Positions 7,370-15,333 of a stretch of 26,433 nucleotides of DNA are shown piece by piece. The notes below the pieces were generated by a model, which saw nothing but the letters and a program-made list of their open reading frames with translations, was not told the DNA's origin and ran no database searches. A program made the position numbers and the translations under genes. The DNA is from an uncultured Erysipelotrichaceae bacterium (GTDB taxonomy: Bacteria > Bacillota_I > Bacilli_A > Erysipelotrichales > Erysipelotrichaceae). Each line of letters begins with the position of its first letter. Position 1 is the stretch's first letter. The DNA lies in the NCBI GenBank assembly GCA_934692455.1, contig CAKUTY010000005.1, positions 1 to 26,433 of the forward strand. The letters are read 5' to 3'.

Positions 7370-8036
7370 AATACTTCAAATAAATAATCTTGATTATTAT
7401 TATCAAGATGGACAAAACACAAGAACCATATTCAACAATCTTAATTATGGTTTTGAAAAAGGTAAGTTTTATTCAATAGTAGGTGAATCGGGTTCTGGAA
7501 AAACAACTTTGTTAATACTTCTTGCTGGACTAGATGAGCCAAAAAAAGGTCAAATTCTTTTCAATGGCGAAAACATTAAAGAAATTGGCTACGACAACTA
7601 CCATAGAAGAAACGTTCAAATTATCTTTCAAAATTATAATTTGTTAAATTATTTAAATGCTTACGATAATGTCTTAACTGCCATTTCAATTTCTGATCCA
7701 AAAAGAAAAATTAGCAAGGAGATGTTAGACGAATATCTAAATACATTCGGTATCGACAAGACAAAAGCTAACCGAAAAGTAAATAAATTATCAGGTGGTG
7801 AACAACAACGTGTTGCGATTGCTCGTGCCATTGCCTGTAATGGTGAAATAATACTAGCCGATGAACCAACAGGAAACCTAGACTACGATACTTCCTTAGC
7901 CATTATGAAACTATTTAGGCAATTAGTTGATGACTATGGCAAGACAGTTATTATGGTTACCCACAACAAAGAGCTGGCCAAGATGACTGATACCATTATC
8001 CATATAGATCAAAGAAACAAGAACATTTATGAATAA
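7362..8036 (+). CDS. ABC transporter ATP-binding protein, MacB/LolD type
   Basis: This 224-residue nucleotide-binding subunit is complete. It has Walker A GESGSGKTT (41-49), Q-loop IIFQN (Q90), signature LSGGEQQR (143-150), Walker B IILADEPTGNLD (D167, E168), and switch histidine VTHN (H201). The extended DEPTGNLD and LSGGEQQR wording is typical of the MacB/LolD/FtsE group that pairs with FtsX-like permeases. It lies between two such permeases with 8-base overlaps on each side (7362-7369 and 8029-8036). A heterodimeric transporter with one ATPase dimer and two different permeases is the simplest reading. Confidence 0.96.
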   Translation: MNKILQINNLDYYYQDGQNTRTIFNNLNYGFEKGKFYSIVGESGSGKTTLLILLAGLDEPKKGQILFNGENIKEIGYDNYHRRNVQIIFQNYNLLNYLNAYDNVLTAISISDPKRKISKEMLDEYLNTFGIDKTKANRKVNKLSGGEQQRVAIARAIACNGEIILADEPTGNLDYDTSLAIMKLFRQLVDDYGKTVIMVTHNKELAKMTDTIIHIDQRNKNIYE

Positions 8037-9396
8037 GCATTATTTTAAAAGAATACTCATATCAATCGCAACAAGAAGAAAGGATTCTCTTTTATTACTT
8101 TTAATTATCTTTATAATGAGTTTTTTTGTTATTGTATCCATCAGCATTTCTAGACTAGGTCACAACATATCATCCACTGTGCTAAGTTCAATGAACATGA
8201 ACATTTATATTCAAAATTTAGAAATTGAACAAATAAAAGTTAAAGGTTTTGGTGCTCTGGTAAATAAAACATTAATTAATCTAGAAGATAATATCAAAGA
8301 ATTAGCCGAAAAAGAGGAAGCGAATTTTGAAATTTCTTACAGTAGTCAATTTAATACGAATTTTTATTATGCTCATATGGAAGATGACTATCCAAACGGT
8401 TTTGATGGATTCTATGACACACTTGTATATAGTGGCACAGGTATAGATGCATTTAACGAAGATGGTTTAACTATCACAAAGGGTAGATACTTTAATGAAA
8501 ACGAAGAAATGGCCGCACTCATTTTAAACAACACCTATATTAATAATGAAAAAGTGAATATTGGAGACATTCTTTCAATCAAAATAAACAATAGAATTTA
8601 CGATTATCCAGTAGTAGGACTATTTGAAATTGATTATTCAAACAATACCATCAATAATAAAAAATTCTATAACGATGCAAAAGTTATCCTTTCTAAAAAC
8701 AGTATGTTACAGCTATGCAATGATGCTAATATTGCGCCAAATATTTCTAGATTGGATTTTTCCTTTAAAAATGGATACCGCTATGAAGTATTAAAGGGCG
8801 AACTAGAAGAATGTATTCACGATACCATAAGAACAACTAGATTAAACGGAAGGCTTAAGAACAACTATATAGAATCAAACTATGATGAATATAAAAAACT
8901 AGTAGCGCCTTCTAATAATATGTCGATTCTTTATTCTATAATTTCAATAATCGTTTCTTTCATCGGTTGTTTATTGCTTATAAATATCATTGTCTTTTTA
9001 AACGACAAAAGACTTAAAGAATTTGCTATCTTACAATCTCTTGGACAAAGTAAAATATTGTCGATTATATCGTTCGCGATAGAAATCTTAATAATAGCCA
9101 ACATCGCTATCACCATAGCTATACCAATAGGTATTAAAACAGCAAAAAATAGTTCCGATGAATTAATTAGAGAAAACCTTAAGATACAAGATAGACTAGC
9201 CTATATTAATAATAATCAAGAAGACATTGATATCTTTAAACAACAAAGTGAAATCTATAAAAACTACACTATAAGTATTGCTAGCGAAGACATACTCATT
9301 ATCTATGTTGTAATTAATGGCCTAGTATTGCTTTCTTGCTTATATGTATTTATTTCTATTTCTAAAATTAGACCAAGAATATTGTTGACAAAATAG
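8029..9396 (+). CDS. FtsX/MacB-type ABC permease, second copy
   Basis: This 455-residue protein has the same layout as the first permease: one N-terminal span (about 17-38), an extracytoplasmic domain, and three C-terminal spans (about 300-322, 343-366 and 424-445). The coupling loop DKRLKEFAILQSLGQSK shares SLGQSK with the first permease; the DNA there (TCTCTTGGACAAAG) is identical in both genes although the proteins are otherwise diverged. This suggests an old duplication under shared constraint to bind the same ATPase. The start overlaps the ATPase by 8 bases. The operon ends here, and a terminator follows after about 32 bases. Confidence 0.85.
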   Translation: MNKHYFKRILISIATRRKDSLLLLLIIFIMSFFVIVSISISRLGHNISSTVLSSMNMNIYIQNLEIEQIKVKGFGALVNKTLINLEDNIKELAEKEEANFEISYSSQFNTNFYYAHMEDDYPNGFDGFYDTLVYSGTGIDAFNEDGLTITKGRYFNENEEMAALILNNTYINNEKVNIGDILSIKINNRIYDYPVVGLFEIDYSNNTINNKKFYNDAKVILSKNSMLQLCNDANIAPNISRLDFSFKNGYRYEVLKGELEECIHDTIRTTRLNGRLKNNYIESNYDEYKKLVAPSNNMSILYSIISIIVSFIGCLLLINIIVFLNDKRLKEFAILQSLGQSKILSIISFAIEILIIANIAITIAIPIGIKTAKNSSDELIRENLKIQDRLAYINNNQEDIDIFKQQSEIYKNYTISIASEDILIIYVVINGLVLLSCLYVFISISKIRPRILLTK

Positions 9397-9428
9397 TCTA
9401 CTCAATGCTAAAGAAATTAGAAAACACT

Positions 9429-9472
9429 AAAATGGCTGAAACCCTGTTTAAAGAGAATCAGCCATTTTTTAT
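9429..9472 (+). terminator. Intrinsic terminator of the bacteriocin-like operon
   Basis: An 11-bp stem, AAAATGGCTGA (9429-9439) with TCAGCCATTTT (9458-9468), has an 18-nt loop and ends in TTTTTT. Confidence 0.9.
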
Positions 9473-9520
9473 TGTCTCCAAAGACAATAAAAATCCTTTC
9501 GTAACACAAACCGAAAGGAT
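9466..9520. other. Two further hairpins between convergent operons
   Basis: A hairpin with about a 12-bp arm (AT-rich outer part, core ATTGTCT/AGACAAT at 9471-9477 and 9482-9488, loop CCAA) overlaps the plus-strand terminator tail. A third, ATCCTTTCG/CGAAAGGAT (9493-9501 with 9512-9520), is followed on the minus strand by TTTTTATT and could be a backup terminator for transcripts coming from glgB. Confidence 0.55.
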
Positions 9521-9594
9521 AGCCCAATAGTTCTTTTAGTAGTTAACAATATACCAGGAGGAACCATTAAGCTCATTTAAATTTTACCACACAC

Positions 9595-9623
9595 AAAAAG
9601 AAGCGCTGTCATTACGCTTCTTT
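9595..9623 (-). terminator. Intrinsic terminator of the glg operon
   Basis: On the minus strand a 9-bp stem (9615-9623 with 9597-9605, AAAGAAGCG arm) has a 9-nt loop that contains the glgB stop codon. It is followed by a T-run merging with the stem. Confidence 0.85.
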
Positions 9624-11594
9624 CTTAGTTTTAGTCTTTGTTGTAGCCTTTTTTACCGCACTCTTTTTAGAAGGAGCTGGCTCTTTCTTAGCTCTTGTAG
9701 TCTTAGTAGAAGTAGTCTTCTTAACAGAAGTTGCCTTCTTCACTTTACCTTCAACCTTGGTTCTTTTCTTTACTGTTGGCTTTTTAAGTTTGGTCTTTAA
9801 CACAATACCTGCAAATGGGGCAACAGTTAGCTTAATACTATTATCTAGCTTATGGAAAGGAAGAGCCTTAGACCTAATTGCCTTGGCATTAACTTGTCCA
9901 CAACCACCATACTTCTCAGCTTCTGAGTTAATAACCTCAGTATATGTACCAGCATAAGGTACACCAATTTGATAATTTGTATAGGCATTAGGAGTATTGT
10001 TAAGCAATGTAATGAAACAATAATCCTCATCATAACGATAATAAATATAAACAGATTGTTCCGCATTATCCGCATCAATCCACTTAAAGTAAGTAGGATC
10101 ATAATCATACTTAGAGAATGTATCATACTCACTATACATATGAGACAATTCCTTAACCAATAGCTTAAAGCCATTATGTAAAGGATAATCTAACAAGAAC
10201 CAGTCAAGTTCCTTATTTTCATCAAATTCTCTAATAGTAGCGATATCATTACCCATGAAATTAAGCTTCTTACCAGGATGTGTATACATATATACATAAA
10301 GGTTACGACATTGTTTAAACTTATCCTCATAAGTACCCCACATCTTATCAACAATAGTCTTCTTTGAATGAACTACCTCATCATGAGAGAAAGGTAATAA
10401 GAATCTTTCAGAATAGAAATAAGCCATAGAGAAAGTTAAATCATTATGATGATACTTACGATAAATTGGATCCATCGCATAATATCTTAATGTATCATTC
10501 ATCCAACCTAGATCCCACTTATAATCAAAACCTAGACCACCATCTTCAACTTTTCTAGTTACATTAGGGAAATCAGTAGAATCTTCCGCAATTAACATAC
10601 AATTAGGATGTAAATCCTTTAGATGATAATTGATACGCTTCACAAAACTTTGACCAGCAACATTCTCACCCAAGTCTCTATTACCATGATGATAAATGAA
10701 ATGAGACACCGCATCAAATCTTAAACCATCAATATGATATCTATCAATAAAGAAATTAGCTGAAGACATCAGATAAGAAACTACTGGACCACTTGCTAAA
10801 TCAAAGCACATTGTACCCCAATCAGAATGAGCCAAATGGTATTCTCTATATTCGTAACATGGTTCAAAATCATAATTAATTAAACCATAGCCATCATTCG
10901 CAAAATGCATAAACACAACATCAAGAATTACTCCGATATTATTCTTATGACATTCATTAATCAAATCCATCAAATCATAAGGAGTTCCATATCTACTAGT
11001 AGATGCGAAGAAACCTAAACTTTGATAACCCCATGAACCATCAAAAGGATACTCAAAGATTGGCATTAATTCTAGATGAGTATAACCCATGTCCTTTAAA
11101 TAAGGAACAAGATCATCCTTAACTAGACGATAAGTCTCAAATTCATTTTCATATTTCTTGAAACCACCCAAATGACACTCATAAATATTAATCTTCTCAC
11201 CATAATTATTTGTTTGTTTCTTCTTATATGCATCATCAGAGAAAGTATAATAATCCAAATCATACATTACAGAAGCAGTGCTTGGTCTTCTCTCACATCT
11301 ATAAGAATATGGATCAAACTTATCAATCCAATAAGTATCATTCTTATAAATACGATAACGATATGAATAAATTGGCTCCATATCAGGAATAAAACCTTGC
11401 CAAACACCTCTTTCATCAATTCTTTCCATAGGATAAAGACATGTAAACATATCCTTAGAAGTAAATACTTCAACCTTATGTGCATGAGGAGCCCAAACAG
11501 TAAACTCCATACCACCATCCTTGATATGAGAACCAAAAAGTTTGTAAGCCTCTAATTCATAACCCTCAAAAAATTTGTCATACTTTTTTAACAT
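9612..11594 (-). CDS. glgB: 1,4-alpha-glucan branching enzyme with an unusual Lys-rich C-terminal tail
   Basis: This 660-residue cytoplasmic GH13 enzyme forms alpha-1,6 branches in glycogen. The N-terminal CBM48/E-set domain (about 15-105) includes GGMEFTVWAPHAHKVEV. The barrel carries DVVFMH (225-230), GLRFDAV with nucleophile D294, LIAEDST with acid/base E337, and PFSHDEVVH with H404-D405, so all GH13 catalytic residues are present. The C-terminal beta domain ends near residue 600 (VAPFAGIVLKTK). Residues 603-660 are an added low-complexity tail of Lys, Thr, Ala and Ser with KK and KKAT-type repeats, absent from well-known GlgB proteins and unstructured in appearance. The start overlaps glgA by 17 bases. 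It is last in the glgCDAB unit. Confidence 0.96.
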   Translation of the reverse strand: MLKKYDKFFEGYELEAYKLFGSHIKDGGMEFTVWAPHAHKVEVFTSKDMFTCLYPMERIDERGVWQGFIPDMEPIYSYRYRIYKNDTYWIDKFDPYSYRCERRPSTASVMYDLDYYTFSDDAYKKKQTNNYGEKINIYECHLGGFKKYENEFETYRLVKDDLVPYLKDMGYTHLELMPIFEYPFDGSWGYQSLGFFASTSRYGTPYDLMDLINECHKNNIGVILDVVFMHFANDGYGLINYDFEPCYEYREYHLAHSDWGTMCFDLASGPVVSYLMSSANFFIDRYHIDGLRFDAVSHFIYHHGNRDLGENVAGQSFVKRINYHLKDLHPNCMLIAEDSTDFPNVTRKVEDGGLGFDYKWDLGWMNDTLRYYAMDPIYRKYHHNDLTFSMAYFYSERFLLPFSHDEVVHSKKTIVDKMWGTYEDKFKQCRNLYVYMYTHPGKKLNFMGNDIATIREFDENKELDWFLLDYPLHNGFKLLVKELSHMYSEYDTFSKYDYDPTYFKWIDADNAEQSVYIYYRYDEDYCFITLLNNTPNAYTNYQIGVPYAGTYTEVINSEAEKYGGCGQVNAKAIRSKALPFHKLDNSIKLTVAPFAGIVLKTKLKKPTVKKRTKVEGKVKKATSVKKTTSTKTTRAKKEPAPSKKSAVKKATTKTKTKKEA

Positions 11595-13020
11595 GTTTCA
11601 ATACCTCATCATATAATTTTTCATATTTCAAAGAAACAGACTTAAACGAAGAATCATACTTCATAGCGTTTCTTATTAACATCTTATAATCCTTTTGATT
11701 ATCGAAATATTGACGATATGCATAATTAAACACAATCATCATATCCAAAGAATTAAATGGGGTAAACGAGAAACCTCTACCCGTTTTTTCATACTCATTA
11801 TATGGCTCCACAGTCTCTAACAAGCCACCTGTTTCCCTAACAAGGGGAAGTGTACCATAACGCATTGCGATTAACTGTGAAAGACCACATGGTTCAAACA
11901 AAGAAGGCATCAGCATCAAATCACAAGCCGCATAAACCTTATGAGCTAGTTCCTCATTATAGACACAGAAATAACGAACACGACTTGGATACTCTTTCTC
12001 CATTATCCTAAAGGCATATTCATACTTACTCTCACCTGAGCCAATAATAACCAGCTTAACCTTCTTTCTTAAGATTTGATGATAAACATTCAACAACAAG
12101 TCAAAACCCTTTTGATTAGTAAGACGCGAAATAATACCAACCAACATATCACCATTATCATTTAGACCTACATCCTCAAGTAATGCCTTCTTATTAAAAG
12201 CCTTACCCTTTAAATAATTGCTGACACTATACTTCTTATATAAATATTCATCCCTACTTGGATCAAACAAGTCATAATCAATACCATTAGTAATCCCAAC
12301 AATATCATCCTTGCGATATCTTAATACCTGATCTAGTCCTTGTCCTGAATATCCATTTAAAATCTCAGCAGCATATACTGAAGAAACAGTTGTAATCTTA
12401 TCGGCAGTACAGATACCAATCTTCATGAAATTAAGTTCATCATTAAATCTTAAAGTACCATCAGTCCAATACTTATCATCAATCTCTAAATATTTGTAAT
12501 AACGCTTACTATAAGTTCCTTGATAAATAAGATTATGGATTGTATAAATAAATTTAATTTTGTCTATAGCCTTAATATTGTTGTAACGATATTTACATAA
12601 CGCAGGAATCAAAGCCGTATGATAATCATTACAATGAATAATCTCAGGATACTTCTTTAATTCAACCATAAATTCGATTACGGCAATACTAAAAAACATG
12701 AAACGCAAAACGTCATCATCATAGCCATAAACATCTGATCTATTAAAATACTTATCATTCTCAACGAAATAATAAGTAACACCTTCATTGTCAAGTGTAT
12801 AAAGATTTGCTTCATCGATTGATGAAGCAAATCTAATATTGATTGTTTTAACTAAAGATAACTTATCTAAATAATTATCCTTAATAAGTTTATGCAAAGG
12901 TAAAACGACACTGACACTATACTTGTCTATCGCCTTAGGAAGTGCATAAGCTACATCAGCTAGACCGCCAGTTTTGATAAAAGGTAATGATTCGTACGCA
13001 ACGTACAATACCTTCTTCAT
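11578..13020 (-). CDS. glgA: Glycogen synthase (ADP-glucose type, GT5)
   Basis: This 480-residue GT-B enzyme transfers glucose from ADP-glucose to the non-reducing end of a glucan. The N-terminal KTGGLADV motif (K16) binds the ADP-glucose phosphates. IHCNDYHTAL (H124) and YTIHNLIYQG (about 149-158) are conserved N-domain segments. The C-domain has ISRLTNQKGFDLL (R289, K294) and MPSLFEPCGLSQ with the conserved E366. The length is normal. The ATG directly follows the glgD stop (TAGATG), and the end overlaps glgB by 17 bases. No oddities. Confidence 0.97.
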   Translation of the reverse strand: MKKVLYVAYESLPFIKTGGLADVAYALPKAIDKYSVSVVLPLHKLIKDNYLDKLSLVKTINIRFASSIDEANLYTLDNEGVTYYFVENDKYFNRSDVYGYDDDVLRFMFFSIAVIEFMVELKKYPEIIHCNDYHTALIPALCKYRYNNIKAIDKIKFIYTIHNLIYQGTYSKRYYKYLEIDDKYWTDGTLRFNDELNFMKIGICTADKITTVSSVYAAEILNGYSGQGLDQVLRYRKDDIVGITNGIDYDLFDPSRDEYLYKKYSVSNYLKGKAFNKKALLEDVGLNDNGDMLVGIISRLTNQKGFDLLLNVYHQILRKKVKLVIIGSGESKYEYAFRIMEKEYPSRVRYFCVYNEELAHKVYAACDLMLMPSLFEPCGLSQLIAMRYGTLPLVRETGGLLETVEPYNEYEKTGRGFSFTPFNSLDMMIVFNYAYRQYFDNQKDYKMLIRNAMKYDSSFKSVSLKYEKLYDEVLKHVKKV

Positions 13021-14136
13021 CTAGATACGGTCTCCCCTTTTAACATATAGAGGTGCATGATCACTACCATTTAAAGCCTTAATATGAGTTACGATCGCAA
13101 GTCTATCCACAACACACTTGTCCATCTTAACATTCTTATTAATTAGGGCATCAGGCATGATAATACTATCCTTAATTACAGCACCCTCTTTAACTACTAC
13201 ATTTCTACCAATAACACAATTTTCAACAGTACCCTCAATGACACAACCATTACCAACTACACAATTAGAAACATTAGAAGTCTTTGTATAAGTTGTTGGA
13301 CAAGTATCATTAGTAGCTGTATAAATAGGCCATTCATCACTAAAGATATTAGACAATTCCTTTTCATTCTTAATATCCATGCTAGCCTTATAATATGAAT
13401 TCAAAGTCGAAATACAAGCAGCATAACCAGTATGTAAATAACCGCCAATCTTAAATACATCCAAACCATCAGCGATAATATCACTTAATGAATATAAAGA
13501 AGATGTAGATAAAGCTGCATAAATCATATCAACGAAAATCTTCTTAGACATGATATAAGTCTCAAGAGAAACCTTCGCACGCTTACCTTTACCAAGATTC
13601 TTATCAATACTAGTGATTACCTTATTCTCATCAATTTCCAAAGTATCACACATTAAGAAATCTTCATTTGCTGTATTTACGTTTTGATATAAAACAGTAA
13701 TATCATTCTTAGACTCAATATGATAATCAAGCATCTTAGAGAAATCTTGAACATAAATGAAATGAGAAGGAGCCAAAATCACATATGGTGAATTATCTTC
13801 CTCAAAATACTTCAAATTAGCCATCAAACTAGCTACATCAGTATTATAAATTTCATTAGGAATAGGCTTCTCACCATGAAGAATTCTAATATGACCTCTT
13901 TTTGTATTGATATTATAATCAGTGCGCTGAATATGTTGAATAGTAGAACGAGGTCTATTCTTAACCTGTACTTCAATATTATTAACGCCAGAATTTGTTA
14001 AATTAGATATGATAAAGTCAATAATACGATATCTACCCATAAAAGAAGTAGCTGAAATTGGACGATAATCTTCAATTCCTTCTACATGAACATAACTTGG
14101 TTCAATATTAATGATACCTAAAGCTCTCTTACTCAT
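13021..14136 (-). CDS. glgD: GlgD, regulatory-type subunit of glucose-1-phosphate adenylyltransferase
   Basis: This 371-residue protein is related to GlgC through the fold and segments such as FMGRYRIIDFIISNLTNSG, and through the left-handed beta-helix repeats at the C-terminus (NCVVGNGCVIEGTVENCVIG). It lacks the N-terminal GGRGSRL nucleotide-binding signature, having IINIEPSY there. The SGDH loop of GlgC is replaced by APSHFIYV. That is the usual state of Bacillota GlgD, which forms a heteromer with GlgC and raises its activity. The ATG overlaps the glgC stop by one base (TAATG), which fits one-to-one synthesis. Confidence 0.95.
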   Translation of the reverse strand: MSKRALGIINIEPSYVHVEGIEDYRPISATSFMGRYRIIDFIISNLTNSGVNNIEVQVKNRPRSTIQHIQRTDYNINTKRGHIRILHGEKPIPNEIYNTDVASLMANLKYFEEDNSPYVILAPSHFIYVQDFSKMLDYHIESKNDITVLYQNVNTANEDFLMCDTLEIDENKVITSIDKNLGKGKRAKVSLETYIMSKKIFVDMIYAALSTSSLYSLSDIIADGLDVFKIGGYLHTGYAACISTLNSYYKASMDIKNEKELSNIFSDEWPIYTATNDTCPTTYTKTSNVSNCVVGNGCVIEGTVENCVIGRNVVVKEGAVIKDSIIMPDALINKNVKMDKCVVDRLAIVTHIKALNGSDHAPLYVKRGDRI

Positions 14137-15278
14137 TATTCAACCTCACTTACTACTTTTTTAGTAACCAAAAGAATCTTATCTGACTTAGGATCACCAA
14201 GAGTCACACCATCAGGAATCTTAACACCATCTTGTACAAGACATCTATTCAAATGAACATTCTTTCCAACTTTTACATCATTCATGATTACAGTATCCTT
14301 AATAACAGCACCCTCAGAAATCTTAGAATTTGTGAAAAGTACTGAATGTTCTACCTCACCATCAACAACACAACCCTGAGTAATATAAGCATTCTTAACC
14401 TTAGCCTTAGAACTAATTAATTGTGGGGTAGCCAACGCATCAGATGTATAAATCTTCCACTCATTATCATATAAGTTCAATTCACTTGTATGATCCAACA
14501 AGTCCATATTAGCTTCCCAAAGAGAATCGATAGTACCAACATCCTTCCAATAACCCTTGAAACGATAAGCTTGTAACTTCAAACCAGCGGCTAAATAAGC
14601 AGGAATAATATCCTTACCAAAGTCATGATTAGACTCATTATTCTTCTCATCTGCCTTTAGATACTTTCTTAAAGTCTTATAAGAGAAAATATAAACGCCC
14701 ATTGAGGCTAAGTTAGACTTAGGATTAGCAGGCTTCTCCTCAAACTCAACAATCTCATCAGTATCATTACAATTCATAATACCGAAACGACTTGCTTCCT
14801 TCATAGGAACTTCCATAACTGCGATAGTAGCCTCAGCCTTAGTCTCAATATGCTTAGCCAACATCCTCTCATAATTCATCTTATAGATGTGGTCACCTGA
14901 AAGAATCAATACATATTCAGGATCAGCATCATCCAAGAAATCAATATTCTGGGTAATCGCATCAGCAGTACCACGATAAACATCTAGATTAGATTCATCT
15001 TTTTCTCTTGGAGACAAAGCATAAACGCCACCACCATTCATATCAAGACCCCATGTATGTTCATGAGAAACATAAGATCCAAGTAATGTTGATTCATACT
15101 GCAACAAAACACCAACAGTCTTAATGTTAGAGTTAGCACAGTTTGAAAGCGCAAAATCGATAATACGATACTTACCACCAAAATGGACAGCAGGCTTAGC
15201 GACTGTCTTAGTTAAATCAAACAATCTTGAACCTCTGCCCCCAGCAAGTATCATCGCAACCATTGAATTATTATTCAT
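14136..15278 (-). CDS. glgC: Glucose-1-phosphate adenylyltransferase, catalytic subunit
   Basis: This 380-residue enzyme makes ADP-glucose from glucose-1-phosphate and ATP, the committed step of glycogen synthesis. Visible motifs are MILAGGRGSRLFDLT (residues 9-23), KPAVHFGGKYRIIDFALSN, the metal and catalytic LSGDHIYKMNY, the sugar-binding VEFEEKPANP, and a C-terminal beta-helix with hexapeptide-like repeats (VVDGEVEHSV, AVIKDTVIM). The first ATG (15278) is used, with GAGGGG 11 bases upstream; M6 has no Shine-Dalgarno. It heads the glgCDAB unit behind its own promoter, 55 bases after the pullulanase gene. Confidence 0.97.
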   Translation of the reverse strand: MNNNSMVAMILAGGRGSRLFDLTKTVAKPAVHFGGKYRIIDFALSNCANSNIKTVGVLLQYESTLLGSYVSHEHTWGLDMNGGGVYALSPREKDESNLDVYRGTADAITQNIDFLDDADPEYVLILSGDHIYKMNYERMLAKHIETKAEATIAVMEVPMKEASRFGIMNCNDTDEIVEFEEKPANPKSNLASMGVYIFSYKTLRKYLKADEKNNESNHDFGKDIIPAYLAAGLKLQAYRFKGYWKDVGTIDSLWEANMDLLDHTSELNLYDNEWKIYTSDALATPQLISSKAKVKNAYITQGCVVDGEVEHSVLFTNSKISEGAVIKDTVIMNDVKVGKNVHLNRCLVQDGVKIPDGVTLGDPKSDKILLVTKKVVSEVE

Positions 15279-15303
15279 AACAACAAATACCCCTCGTATA
15301 ACT

Positions 15304-15333
15304 ATTATATTACCAAATGTAAGCGTTTTCTAA
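15304..15333 (-). promoter_or_regulatory. Promoter of glgCDAB
   Basis: On the minus strand a perfect -10 TATAAT lies at 15309-15304. It is preceded after 17-18 bases by a weak -35 (TAGAAA or TTAGAA, about 15333-15327). The start would be near 15297, giving a short leader before the glgC Shine-Dalgarno GAGGGG. The weak -35 overlaps a cre-like site. Confidence 0.65.
15318..15331. promoter_or_regulatory. CcpA cre-like operator at the glgC promoter
   Basis: TGTAAGCGTTTTCT matches the cre consensus TGWAANCGNTNWCA at every defined position except the last base (T for A). It lies across the -35 region of the glgC promoter, the usual place for CcpA repression. Confidence 0.65.

Noticed and set aside
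9469..9576. Small 35-residue minus-strand ORF (ATG 9576) between the convergent operons
   Set aside because: It has no Shine-Dalgarno, lies downstream of the glgB terminator, and runs through two hairpins.
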